Origin: Flavobacteriaceae bacterium UBA3611
GTDB lineage: Bacteria > Bacteroidota > Bacteroidia > Flavobacteriales > Flavobacteriaceae
Direction: 5' to 3'
NCBI GenBank assembly: GCA_002375495.1
Contig: DFLU01000007.1
Location: forward strand, 1-49,775
Length of the DNA: 49,775 bases
The notes under the pieces were generated by a model that was not told where the DNA came from, did not search any database, and saw nothing but the letters and a program-made list of their open reading frames with translations. Shown here one piece after another: positions 41,833 through 49,775 of this stretch (its first letter is position 1; each line of letters starts with the position of its first letter). The position numbers and the translations under genes were made by a program.

Positions 41833-43265
41833 TAGAATTGAAAATAGATAAAATCTTGAATATTAGAGAAGCTTCCAAATACAACAATTAGAGCAATTAC
41901 AACAGCTACTCGCAGTAGTGAAAACTTTGATGAGTAAAGCGGAAATTCGACTTCCCTAGAAAACCATTCATAATATAATAAAATAGCCAATAACGGAATT
42001 AATTCGAACGAATACCGCTCAATGGATAACATGCTCATTTCGGTAGAAAATTCGGCAATCTTTATAATATATGCATTGGCGTGTTCAACAGAGTTAGCCC
42101 TAAAGTAAATCCACCCCAGACACACAATGGCGAATGTGAATAACATGGCTATACTTTCTCGAAGATTGGGTAAAAATCTTCCGTCAGCGGCGGTATCGGT
42201 ATGCTTTCTGTTTCGGCCTGTTAATAACAACGGCACAAAGAAAAATGCATTGATTGCTCCCCAAACTATAAACGTCCAGTTGGCACCATGCCAAAAACCA
42301 CTTACCAAAAAGATGATAAATACATTCCGTATCTGTTTTAATTGACTACCTCTACTTCCCCCCAACGGAATGTAAATATAGTCACGAAACCAAGTAGATA
42401 GCGATATGTGCCAACGTCTCCAAAATTCAGCAATATCACGTGAAAAATACGGATACCTAAAGTTGGTCATTAATTTAAAATTAAACAATCGTGCCGTTCC
42501 AATCGCAATATCGCTATAGCCAGAAAAGTCACCGTAAATCTGAAACGCAAAATAAACAGCTCCCAAAAGCAAGGTGGCGCTACTCAACGAGTCGTAATTA
42601 CCGAAAATCTCGTTTACATATTGGGCACAATTATCTGCAATCACAATTTTTTTAAACAAGCCCCAAATAATCTGCTTGATTCCGATGATGGCCTGATCGG
42701 TATTGAAGCTGCGTTTCCGAAAAAACTGTGGTAATAAATTGGTAGCTCGCTCTATGGGACCAGCCACCAATTGTGGAAAAAATGACACAAAAGCTGTAAA
42801 CGCAATGAGGTTTTTGGTAGGTTCTAATTTCTTGCGGTATACATCTATGGTATAACTTAAGGTCTGGAAAGTATAGAACGAAATCCCAACAGGGAGTATG
42901 ATATCCAAACGGGACGCTTCAAAGGAAGTTCCAAAGAAAGAAAAAGCTTCTACAAAATTGTCCAGGAAAAAATTATAGTACTTAAAAAAGCCCAACAGCC
43001 CAATATTTACCAAAATACTTACCCCGAGCAATAACTTTCGGGAGCGTTTATTTTGAGCTGTACCCAATGCCCTGCCAATAGTATAATCGACCAGCGTACT
43101 AAACAATATCAAAAATAGAAAGCGCCAATCCCACCAGCCATAGAATACATAACTCGCCACAACCAACAATAAATTTTGCGCCTTGATGCTTTTATGAAAC
43201 ACAAACCAATAGAGTATAAAAACTATCGGAAGAAAAATGGCAAAATCAAACGAATTGAATAGCAT
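41832..43265 (-). CDS. MBOAT-family membrane O-acyltransferase (AlgI/DltB-like)
   Basis: 477 aa, about eleven transmembrane segments. The conserved blocks are SYVFYGWWDWRF, ILPVGISFYTFQTLSY, the FWRRWHISLSTWFRDYIYIP region (H286) and SGFWHGANWTF with the catalytic His H326. It would donate an acyl group, most likely acetyl, to sugars outside the cytoplasm with the SGNH partner next to it. Upstream neighbour spacing is 8 bp. In alginate and teichoic acid systems the same pair does this work. Confidence 0.93.
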   Translation of the reverse strand: MLFNSFDFAIFLPIVFILYWFVFHKSIKAQNLLLVVASYVFYGWWDWRFLFLILFSTLVDYTIGRALGTAQNKRSRKLLLGVSILVNIGLLGFFKYYNFFLDNFVEAFSFFGTSFEASRLDIILPVGISFYTFQTLSYTIDVYRKKLEPTKNLIAFTAFVSFFPQLVAGPIERATNLLPQFFRKRSFNTDQAIIGIKQIIWGLFKKIVIADNCAQYVNEIFGNYDSLSSATLLLGAVYFAFQIYGDFSGYSDIAIGTARLFNFKLMTNFRYPYFSRDIAEFWRRWHISLSTWFRDYIYIPLGGSRGSQLKQIRNVFIIFLVSGFWHGANWTFIVWGAINAFFFVPLLLTGRNRKHTDTAADGRFLPNLRESIAMLFTFAIVCLGWIYFRANSVEHANAYIIKIAEFSTEMSMLSIERYSFELIPLLAILLYYEWFSREVEFPLYSSKFSLLRVAVVIALIVVFGSFSNIQDFIYFQF

Positions 43266-43273
43266 AGTTCTGG

Positions 43274-44329
43274 TTAATGTGGCGTGTTAAAATAGGTTGT
43301 AAAAAATCCTCCCAAAGTTAGTTTTTCTTTCCAAAGGGCTCGATTCTCGGCGAGTAAATCTTCAAATTGCTGTGCCGAAAGCGATTCATGGAAGGCTGCT
43401 ACCTTTTCTCCTACCCTATTTAGATCTTTGTAGTCTACCCAAACCACCTGCTTTTTCCAAGGTATGGTTTCTGCCAGCGGCAACAAACAATCGGTATTCA
43501 CAAATACTGGAATTCTCCCCATGGCTAGGGTTTCGTAAAAACGAACTGAAAAATTTCCTGCGCCGCGCACACACACTACATAATCACTATCGCGCATATT
43601 CTCATAAAATTCAAGGGTAGTCTTTGCGCGCATTTCCGGAGTTGTAGCTCCAGCACGGTATTGTTTTCGGTAGATAAAATTGGTTGTTACGGTACTCGTT
43701 TTTTCTAGGGTACGCAAAATAGCCGCCCGTAGATAGGAGGTAGATAGCAGTTGTTGCGCTTGCCCTCTAGACATCCCTAATCTGCTACGAACATTACGAG
43801 CTGCCGTGTGCAACAGTTCTTTAGCAGCATTCAGCATACTTGCATTGGCCTGGCCACAAAAACCTACTACAGGCGTTTGATTGTGGAACCGATTAAAATG
43901 ACCTTCCGTTTTAAATATTTTCTGCATGGGGTCTTCTACAAAAGCTGGCATTCCCACATGTGTTTCTGGCAACCAAGCTCGGTTACCGCTATGCCTAAAA
44001 ACAATCACATTTTCAAAATCGGGGATACCCACTCCAAAATCGCCTACCATAAACGAAAGCACCTTTTTATTTACCGTACTTGCTTGTGCTATTATTTGCT
44101 TGGCGGTTGCCATCTTGTTTTCTGAACGATAAAAATTCCATGACATGGGCAACAGCACAAAATCGGCGTCCTGCATTACCTCAGCAAAATGCACGTCATT
44201 TTCTGAAATGTTATAAAGCGACATACGCTGGGCATCGGTAAAGGATTCTTTTTTTTCAAAAGGTTTTAGTAACGGAAATATATGTTGCCGTTTCGGATAT
44301 ACCTCGCCTGCTACAAACAACTTTATCAT
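43274..44329 (-). CDS. Exostosin-like glycosyltransferase
   Basis: 351 aa resembling the exostosin family (GT47-like). The C-terminal region VVCVRGAGNFSVRFYETLAMGRIPVFVNTD is the diagnostic donor-binding block: in exostosins it reads R.GxGxxSxRxxEA...GciPV. Before it are WNFYR and a helical stretch. It overlaps the downstream GT gene, an ATGA junction. Acceptor and sugar are unknown. Confidence 0.8.
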   Translation of the reverse strand: MIKLFVAGEVYPKRQHIFPLLKPFEKKESFTDAQRMSLYNISENDVHFAEVMQDADFVLLPMSWNFYRSENKMATAKQIIAQASTVNKKVLSFMVGDFGVGIPDFENVIVFRHSGNRAWLPETHVGMPAFVEDPMQKIFKTEGHFNRFHNQTPVVGFCGQANASMLNAAKELLHTAARNVRSRLGMSRGQAQQLLSTSYLRAAILRTLEKTSTVTTNFIYRKQYRAGATTPEMRAKTTLEFYENMRDSDYVVCVRGAGNFSVRFYETLAMGRIPVFVNTDCLLPLAETIPWKKQVVWVDYKDLNRVGEKVAAFHESLSAQQFEDLLAENRALWKEKLTLGGFFTTYFNTPH

Positions 44330-45501
44330 GTTCCTGTTTTGTAAAATGAAACAATACTTTTTTGTTGCTGTTCAATAGCAAAATACTTTTTAACCCGTTG
44401 CTTGGCTGCTTCGGAAACCGTCTTTTTTTCTGCTGCTGAAAGCGATAACACATATTCCAATTGAGTTGCCAAGGCAACTTCATTTTCTACCGGAAACAAC
44501 CATCCTGTCTCATTGTGAACAATATTCTCTGGTAACCCGCCAACATCACTTGCTAGCACCAACTTCCCCATGGCTTGCGCCTCTAACACCGCGTTGCAGA
44601 AGCCTTCATTTAAACTTGGCTGTACATAAACGCTAGCGTGTTGTAATTTTTCTAAGGTTTCTCGATGTGTCAATTTTCCGTAGAAAAACACCACATCCTG
44701 CAATCCAGCTTCATGCACATGAAAGGTATAGCGTTCCTTTTCTTTTGGTTCGCCATCACCAATGATATAATAGGTCACTTCGTGACCCGCATCCCGAAGC
44801 AATTTTACAGCCGCAATGGCCGTATGCAACCCTTTAATCCAATTTAGTCTGGCGATGGTTACGATTTCCAAGGTATTTGAATTGGGTATTCCTCCCGATG
44901 GTAAGGAGTCTATTGCAACCGCTGGCGTAATGATCTCATAGGGTGTTTCAGCAGATAACCCATACGATTTTGCTTTGTTGTATAAATAGGTCGAAATACT
45001 GTGTACCTTATCTACATGCTTCCATACTAAACTATAGATTCCAGGATGTTTTAGCGGAAAGATATTCATATCAAAACCCCTAAAACTAACTCCCATTTTT
45101 GCGCCAATGGCCTTGGCTACACACTCACTACCAACTGCCATGGTAGCAAAGCCAAAATGCAACCAATCTAGTTTTGCCTTCAATATATGTGCATTCAAGT
45201 ATACCTTTTTTAGTATTTCTGCGGTGGTTGTGCCTTCGTTACGCTCTAATTTTATAAATCGTTTTACCGTACCCAAATGAAGAAGTAATGATGTAAATAC
45301 TACTCCCATTGCCAAGAGTTGCAGGGGCATAAGGCTGCGTACCTTGGGTGCTACCTCTACAGGACAAAGCGTAAATTCAGGTCGGTGCTTTTGCACAAAC
45401 AGCGTCACTTTAAAACCCGCCGCTTGCAACCCCTTGATCTTTGAAGTGAAGAAGGTTTCAGAATAACCTGGAGTCTGGGATAGCACGATTCCAATATGCA
45501 T
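44326..45501 (-). CDS. Glycosyltransferase, GT4-like (WcaL-type)
   Basis: 391 aa GT-B enzyme similar in layout to colanic-acid WcaL. N-terminal GIVLSQTPGYSETFFTSKI is the family opening. The donor domain has LEIVTIARLNWIKGLHTAIAA and PSLNEGFCNAVLEAQAMGKLVL, with the GT4 EX7E. The likely role is adding one sugar of the repeat unit. It lies 2 bp after the sulfotransferase gene. Confidence 0.92.
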   Translation of the reverse strand: MHIGIVLSQTPGYSETFFTSKIKGLQAAGFKVTLFVQKHRPEFTLCPVEVAPKVRSLMPLQLLAMGVVFTSLLLHLGTVKRFIKLERNEGTTTAEILKKVYLNAHILKAKLDWLHFGFATMAVGSECVAKAIGAKMGVSFRGFDMNIFPLKHPGIYSLVWKHVDKVHSISTYLYNKAKSYGLSAETPYEIITPAVAIDSLPSGGIPNSNTLEIVTIARLNWIKGLHTAIAAVKLLRDAGHEVTYYIIGDGEPKEKERYTFHVHEAGLQDVVFFYGKLTHRETLEKLQHASVYVQPSLNEGFCNAVLEAQAMGKLVLASDVGGLPENIVHNETGWLFPVENEVALATQLEYVLSLSAAEKKTVSEAAKQRVKKYFAIEQQQKSIVSFYKTGT

Positions 45502-45503
45502 GG

Positions 45504-46358
45504 TTAGGGTTGTTGGATGGGGTAAAAGTCGATTTCAAAAATATTTAAAATAGAATTGATAGCACCCAGTTCTTCAGGCAAAAAAATAATTTCTGAAGCA
45601 TTCTTCCTTACAATCGTACTTTTTGGGTGGGTCTTACTAGACGGCTTGGTATATTCGTCTTTAATTGTCGCCAAAGGTTCTAAATTAAAATCGGTGCAAA
45701 GTGCCAAGAACTGGTTTATATCGTCCCGCAGCTGTTCGTAATACACCAATCGGTATTGTGCATTTTCTGCTTGCTGTAATCGCAGTGGGACCACATTTTC
45801 GATACACCAGCGCAGGGTCAGTCTTTCTAAATCGCCCAACTCCTGCCAAGCCTTCAAATTGAATTTATAATGCTCTTGGATTAGAGCTACCAGTGGCTTC
45901 TGACTCGCAAAATGTGATAAGTCATACAACCACGGAAATTTTACACGTTGTTGTGACTGCAACACGTCATACGGATTGCGAATGATGTGCAGCACTGGGA
46001 TTTGAAAGGCCTTTTGTATGTAATGTGCCGAGAGGTTACAACGCACGAATTTGATCACAAATTTCTTCGGAATGATGGGCCAAAGGTGTCGTTTCCATTT
46101 TCTATTGCTATTTTGGGCAATCCAGTTACAATCTACACGGTTAGAAAACACATCGGTAAGGTATCGGTGTCCTTCTTCAAAGCCCTCCTTTTGTGTTACA
46201 AAACGGTCGCTCAACAAATGACCGCGCGGCGTTTGAAACTCGTGGTCTGGCTCGAACAACATTCGGTATCGATGCTGCTTGCCAATGGTTTCTGCCAACC
46301 AACTGGTTCCGCTTCGTGCAGAGCCTACAATGATGATATGTTGCTTAAAACGTCCCAT
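45504..46358 (-). CDS. Sulfotransferase family protein
   Basis: 284 aa. The PAPS 5'-phosphosulfate loop is IIIVGSARSGTSWLAETIGK (core 12-19), and the 3'-phosphate site is VLHIIRNPYDVLQSQQ, in the RxPxDVxxS form typical of carbohydrate sulfotransferases. It differs from the sulfotransferase at 37627 outside these motifs, so the two probably act on different positions or sugars. It is adjacent, with no gap, to the GT4 gene at 46359. Confidence 0.9.
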   Translation of the reverse strand: MGRFKQHIIIVGSARSGTSWLAETIGKQHRYRMLFEPDHEFQTPRGHLLSDRFVTQKEGFEEGHRYLTDVFSNRVDCNWIAQNSNRKWKRHLWPIIPKKFVIKFVRCNLSAHYIQKAFQIPVLHIIRNPYDVLQSQQRVKFPWLYDLSHFASQKPLVALIQEHYKFNLKAWQELGDLERLTLRWCIENVVPLRLQQAENAQYRLVYYEQLRDDINQFLALCTDFNLEPLATIKDEYTKPSSKTHPKSTIVRKNASEIIFLPEELGAINSILNIFEIDFYPIQQP

Positions 46359-47408
46359 TTATTTTTTTGCAAGTTGTTGGTAAAGTTCAGAATATGCATT
46401 CACTTCTTTTGTTATGCTGAAATTTTCTTCGATGCGTTCGCGTCCTTTTGCAGCCAAAGTAGCTCGTACCGATCTATCTTCCATAAGTTGAAGCAATTGG
46501 GAAACAAGTTCACTTTCCGAAGTAAAAATAAATCCGCCCGCGTCATTCTTCAGCAAAAAACGAGCGCCACCACCAGAATTGGAAGATAGCACAGGTACTC
46601 CACACGCCATTCCTTCCATGATGGAAAGCGGCAATCCTTCGTTCTTACTAGCCAAAACGAGCACATCAAAATTCGCCATAACTTTCGGAATATCTTGATT
46701 TGCTACAAACCCGTTGAATGTAACTCGGTTGGTAAGTTGGTGTTTTTCAATAAAAGCCACCAATTTCGCTTTGTAGGTCGCATCTTCTTTACCGTAAAAT
46801 TGAACCCTTGTAGCCTCAGGAAGTTTCCGAAGTGCTTTTAACAACAACAACTGATTCTTATTGTCGCCAATTACCCCTATGCAACCAATGGTAAAATGTG
46901 AAGTGCTGTCATTTTGCTCGAGGGGTTTAAACACAGATGTGTCTAGCCCATGGGGTATAAATGTGACTTTTCTCTTTAGCAGTGTATGCGAAAAAAACCG
47001 TTCGTTCATCTCTGGGTTGTTGTACACGATATGTGAAGACAGCAAACTTTTTACAAACCAGCGTTTAGACCATGCATTGTTTTTCTTGGTGTACACGTAC
47101 GGAACACCCGCACGGTGGCACGCTAGCGCTTCGATGCTATTCGATTTATAGTCCCAGGAGTGTACGACATCTATTTTTTTCGCTTTTAGCAAACGGGCGA
47201 ATGCACCCACATAGCTCCATTTCCCAACTTCTTCTGACACATGCTGCCTGGCGTCCGGTTCAATTTCATCAGGAAAAATATCTGGAAACTTTTCAACCAA
47301 AACAAAAGGATGAAACAACGAACGATCTAAACGTTTATAAAGCGCCAGCAAGACAAATTGGCTGCCAGCCGTCTTAAAATTAGGGATCGTATATAGCACG
47401 TTGATCAT
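46359..47408 (-). CDS. Glycosyltransferase, GT4-like
   Basis: 349 aa GT-B enzyme. MINVLYTIPNFKTAGSQFVL opens the acceptor domain. The donor domain has IGCIGVIGDNKNQLLLLKAL and LASKNEGLPLSIMEGMACGVPVLSSN with the GT4 pattern. The start at 47408 is chosen; an upstream frame extension to 47441 lies inside the methyltransferase gene. One base separates it from that gene. Confidence 0.92.
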   Translation of the reverse strand: MINVLYTIPNFKTAGSQFVLLALYKRLDRSLFHPFVLVEKFPDIFPDEIEPDARQHVSEEVGKWSYVGAFARLLKAKKIDVVHSWDYKSNSIEALACHRAGVPYVYTKKNNAWSKRWFVKSLLSSHIVYNNPEMNERFFSHTLLKRKVTFIPHGLDTSVFKPLEQNDSTSHFTIGCIGVIGDNKNQLLLLKALRKLPEATRVQFYGKEDATYKAKLVAFIEKHQLTNRVTFNGFVANQDIPKVMANFDVLVLASKNEGLPLSIMEGMACGVPVLSSNSGGGARFLLKNDAGGFIFTSESELVSQLLQLMEDRSVRATLAAKGRERIEENFSITKEVNAYSELYQQLAKK

Positions 47409-47409
47409 C

Positions 47410-48171
47410 TTACAACTTGTTTTTCCATAGATTAAAATCAAGTAGATTTAAATGCTGGCTCCTGTTTTTATTTAGAATATCAAATTCAAAATAGCTGTTC
47501 TCTAACTGTTCTAACCTATTAAAAGCTGGAAATTTTCTTTTAGAAAGTATCCCTACACCCCAATCGGTGTCGAAACAAGCACTGTATAAAGACGGTTGGT
47601 GCCTAAATTTATAAAAGGCTTTCCAAGTAGTGCCATTCCAATAGTTTTGAGCTGGCGAATGCTTAAAACCATGGCATTCCCGCTGGTGAAACTCGGTGGG
47701 CGGATTGCAATCATGAAGCAAGATCACCCCTTCTTCTGTAAGGTAGTTGATGCTGTTTTGTATATCTTTCTCTGTTTGATCTGCAGTGTGCAAGCCATCA
47801 ATAAAAATAACGTCAAACTTTATCGACGAAGGTAATGACAGTGCACCTGCTGCCAATTCTTTAAAAAACTGGTCTGAAGTAACCTTAAATGTCGCCGGAT
47901 TTTCGGCAAACTCCAATCCGGGATCTACAGAGTATTTTTTGGCACAATTAATTTTATTGAAGTTATCGTCGGGGTTTCGCACTCCTATTTCCAGATAATG
48001 CTCAGCAGAAACAGTTTCAACAAAAAAGTTGATTATTTCAGTGCGTGAAGGTTCTTTTTTATTTTCTTCAAGCGACAATCTTCTGGTTTCAATATAGAAA
48101 GGGTGGCGAAATACTTGTACTGCATCTTTAAAAACCTTCTTACGTTTTCGATAACTATCTAAAAATCCCAT
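47410..48171 (-). CDS. Class I SAM-dependent methyltransferase
   Basis: 253 aa, Methyltransf_24-like. Motif I is weak (HYLEIGVRNPDD), followed by YSVDPGLEF, FDVIFIDGLHTADQTEKDI and VILLHDCNPPTEF, the pattern of cephalosporin-hydroxylase-like or sugar O-methyltransferases. It may methylate a sugar of the polysaccharide; this is inferred from position only. It lies between the asparagine-synthase-like gene and a GT4 gene with gaps of one base on both sides. Confidence 0.85.
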   Translation of the reverse strand: MGFLDSYRKRKKVFKDAVQVFRHPFYIETRRLSLEENKKEPSRTEIINFFVETVSAEHYLEIGVRNPDDNFNKINCAKKYSVDPGLEFAENPATFKVTSDQFFKELAAGALSLPSSIKFDVIFIDGLHTADQTEKDIQNSINYLTEEGVILLHDCNPPTEFHQRECHGFKHSPAQNYWNGTTWKAFYKFRHQPSLYSACFDTDWGVGILSKRKFPAFNRLEQLENSYFEFDILNKNRSQHLNLLDFNLWKNKL

Positions 48172-48172
48172 A

Positions 48173-49555
48173 TTATTTCAACAACTTTATTTTAAGTGAT
48201 AAGGTCAACAATATACTAATAGGATGTGAATACCAAACTGAATCTCCCTTTATAAAAGAATCATAAAAATGGCGAACCGTATTTTCCGGAACAAGTTCGC
48301 CTAGCTTTTCTTGAAAAAGGTACCGTTGCAAATGGGCATCATTTTCGGCTCCCAAAAACTGCAATTCCCAATTGCGCTGTATGTAAGGGTTCCCAATGAG
48401 TGCTTTTGTTTCCCGCTTCAATTTTTGAGAAATTCGATATGGCAAGTTATACGGACTCTTATTCTTCGGAAAGGTATACAGATTAAATGGTTTGTGTTCT
48501 TCCCATGTAATTTTAGCCAAGGACGGATTCCTTTTTTTTATGTAAGCAATCTGAAGTTGGCGATTCTCTAGATATTTTTCAGGGACGGTACAGATAAATT
48601 GGCACATGCGATTGTCAAAATACGGCAAGCTAATGGGATGTTTGGCCTCAAAAACAGCCAAGTTGGTGGCCGTCCACCGGGGTGCCCAATACAACGATTT
48701 AAACGCTCTTATTTTTGCGCCTACATGTTGTATGGGAATGGCATCCAATAATTTTTGCACCCGTTTTTCGAGATAGGTCTTAAAGGTGCCCGGCACATCC
48801 CAAACGTCCCAGAGCGCTTCTGCCAGTTCCATCCCGCCTTTTTTTATAATTTTTTTCAGCAGATACGCCACTTGCGCTTCTTCTGAAATTTCAGCATCAC
48901 CCATTCCGTCAAACAGCACATCACCCCAATGTCCCAATGAAAAAACATCGCCCATAGCGTCATATTCGTCAAAAATTGCCATCTGCCGCGGATGGGTAAA
49001 TTCGCTATAGCATTGGTTGATTTCTGCTAAGGTTTCAATTACTTCCCAAAGATATCCCGGCCTAATTTTATAGGCATCAAAATGAAAGTCGCAACTATTG
49101 GCAATTTTCTTTCCCAAGGTAGTTTCAGCATAGCCACCTTTAAACTCGTAGCTATACGAATGCACCTCTTTATTTAAGTGTTTTAGCGCCACGGCCTGGG
49201 TACGACTATCGAGTCCGCCAGACAAAGGAAGTATCACTTTCTTATTGCCTACTTGCTCGTCTATAATTTGTTCAAAAAGCTGTGTAAATTCTATAAGTGC
49301 CTCCTCAAATGTGATGTCGCGTTCTGCAGTATGCCAAGAAAAGTAGGGTGTGTGTTCTACATAATATCCGTCTGCATCTAATTTACAATCTGACGCTGGT
49401 GGCAGCACCATCCAATCTTTAAAATAGGTATCGGTATCTAAGAAAAAACCCGTAGCAGCAAAAATACAAATCGCTTCTTTGTGCAGTTCATGTGGTGCAT
49501 GCACCTTCGCAAAGGTTGGTTTGGCAGGTATGATTGGGGTTTTGATGGTTTTCAA
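48173..49555 (-). CDS. Asparagine-synthase-like ATP-pyrophosphatase protein without glutaminase domain
   Basis: 460 aa. The ATP-pyrophosphatase loop is PLSGGLDSRTQ (S112-G-G-L-D-S117), with further AsnB-like elements. The N-terminus lacks the glutaminase Cys2 and active-site layout of AsnB, so it does not use glutamine in the usual way. Such proteins recur in polysaccharide clusters and are thought to amidate or otherwise adenylate-activate a carboxyl group, possibly a uronic acid. It is the first gene of the cluster on the visible DNA; its promoter was not recognised. Confidence 0.85.
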   Translation of the reverse strand: MKTIKTPIIPAKPTFAKVHAPHELHKEAICIFAATGFFLDTDTYFKDWMVLPPASDCKLDADGYYVEHTPYFSWHTAERDITFEEALIEFTQLFEQIIDEQVGNKKVILPLSGGLDSRTQAVALKHLNKEVHSYSYEFKGGYAETTLGKKIANSCDFHFDAYKIRPGYLWEVIETLAEINQCYSEFTHPRQMAIFDEYDAMGDVFSLGHWGDVLFDGMGDAEISEEAQVAYLLKKIIKKGGMELAEALWDVWDVPGTFKTYLEKRVQKLLDAIPIQHVGAKIRAFKSLYWAPRWTATNLAVFEAKHPISLPYFDNRMCQFICTVPEKYLENRQLQIAYIKKRNPSLAKITWEEHKPFNLYTFPKNKSPYNLPYRISQKLKRETKALIGNPYIQRNWELQFLGAENDAHLQRYLFQEKLGELVPENTVRHFYDSFIKGDSVWYSHPISILLTLSLKIKLLK

Positions 49556-49588
49556 CTGTATGCGTTTTGTTGGGTAAATATAGGAAAT

Positions 49589-49775
49589 TACACCCCTCTT
49601 ACCCTCCTCCAGGGGGGAATATCAAACTGTCCCCTTGAAAATATACCCGACTCCATCTATAGGGAACACAGGATTGTCCCCATGAGGATTACCTGAGGGC
49701 AAACACCGTTGGCAAGAAGGTAGCGAGCGCAGCTCAATTATGAACTGTCGGTTTGAATAACACCCCCCTAACCCC
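49589..49775. repeat. C-rich/G-rich repeat arms at the window edge
   Basis: At 49589-49642 a stretch with TACACCCCTCTTACCC, hairpin CCCTCC..GGGGGG (49602-49616) and TGTCCCCTTGAAAAT is seen. A second copy of its opening, CACCCCCCTAACCCC, starts at 49761 and runs out of the window. No gene was found between 49556 and the end. This looks like a dispersed flavobacterial intergenic repeat family. Confidence 0.55.

Noticed and set aside
45987..46589. 200-codon open frame on the plus strand
   Set aside because: It lies antisense to a clear sulfotransferase and a GT4 gene and shows no recognisable protein features.

Overview
The window reads as chromosomal DNA of a member of the Bacteroidota, almost certainly a marine or salt-tolerant flavobacterium (Flavobacteriaceae). 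The signs are the promoter form TTG-N20-22-TAnnTTTG in front of several genes, the lack of Shine-Dalgarno sequences, a PorV/PorQ-family outer-membrane protein, an Lnb-type (DUF4105) lipoprotein acyltransferase, a transketolase split over two genes, a fused CrtYcd-type lycopene cyclase, and GC-rich palindromic repeats scattered between genes. No prophage, insertion sequence, transposase, CRISPR array or rRNA was found. The genus is not decided here.

Layout. 1-3660: translation cluster thrS-infC-rpmI-rplT, closed by a strong terminator; infC has an ATA start. 3691-8191: minus-strand genes for exported proteins of uncertain role (an amidotransferase-fold-like secreted protein with a small partner, a vanadium-haloperoxidase/PAP2 lipoprotein, a transglutaminase-like protein with a beta-sandwich partner). 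8365-14197: minus-strand housekeeping genes dnaB, accA, a DMT transporter, an LptF/LptG permease and tgt. 14525-18885: both halves of transketolase, a Ca-binding-repeat FKBP-like lipoprotein, an S4 protein, a PyrR-like phosphoribosyltransferase and aroK. 19034-19427: tRNA-Lys(TTT) and tRNA-Leu(GAG), with a repeat between them that carries two extra copies of the tRNA-Lys 3' end.

19551-23973 is a carotenoid locus: a MerR-type regulator with a B12-binding-like C-terminus, then crtI-crtB-crtZ-crtYcd, enough to turn GGPP into zeaxanthin if GGPP synthase is elsewhere. 24073-32690: recQ (minus), kdsD-tatC-CMD-family gene-lptB (plus), pssA (minus), a PorV/PorQ-family protein and lnb (plus), many of them envelope functions.

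32721-49555 is one minus-strand surface-polysaccharide cluster of 15 genes with overlaps or gaps mostly under 40 bp: asparagine-synthase-like protein, SAM methyltransferase, five GT4-type, one GT2 and one exostosin-like glycosyltransferase, two sulfotransferases, an MBOAT O-acyltransferase with an SGNH/DltD-like partner, an O-antigen-ligase/polymerase-like protein and, at the promoter-distal end, the polyprenyl glycosylphosphotransferase that would start repeat-unit synthesis. The content predicts a sulfated, O-acylated extracellular or surface glycan. Flippase and export genes are not in the window and may lie beyond its right edge. This cluster and the CarH-like regulator of the pigment genes are the most interesting contents. 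Family calls come from reading the proteins by eye; no database search was possible.
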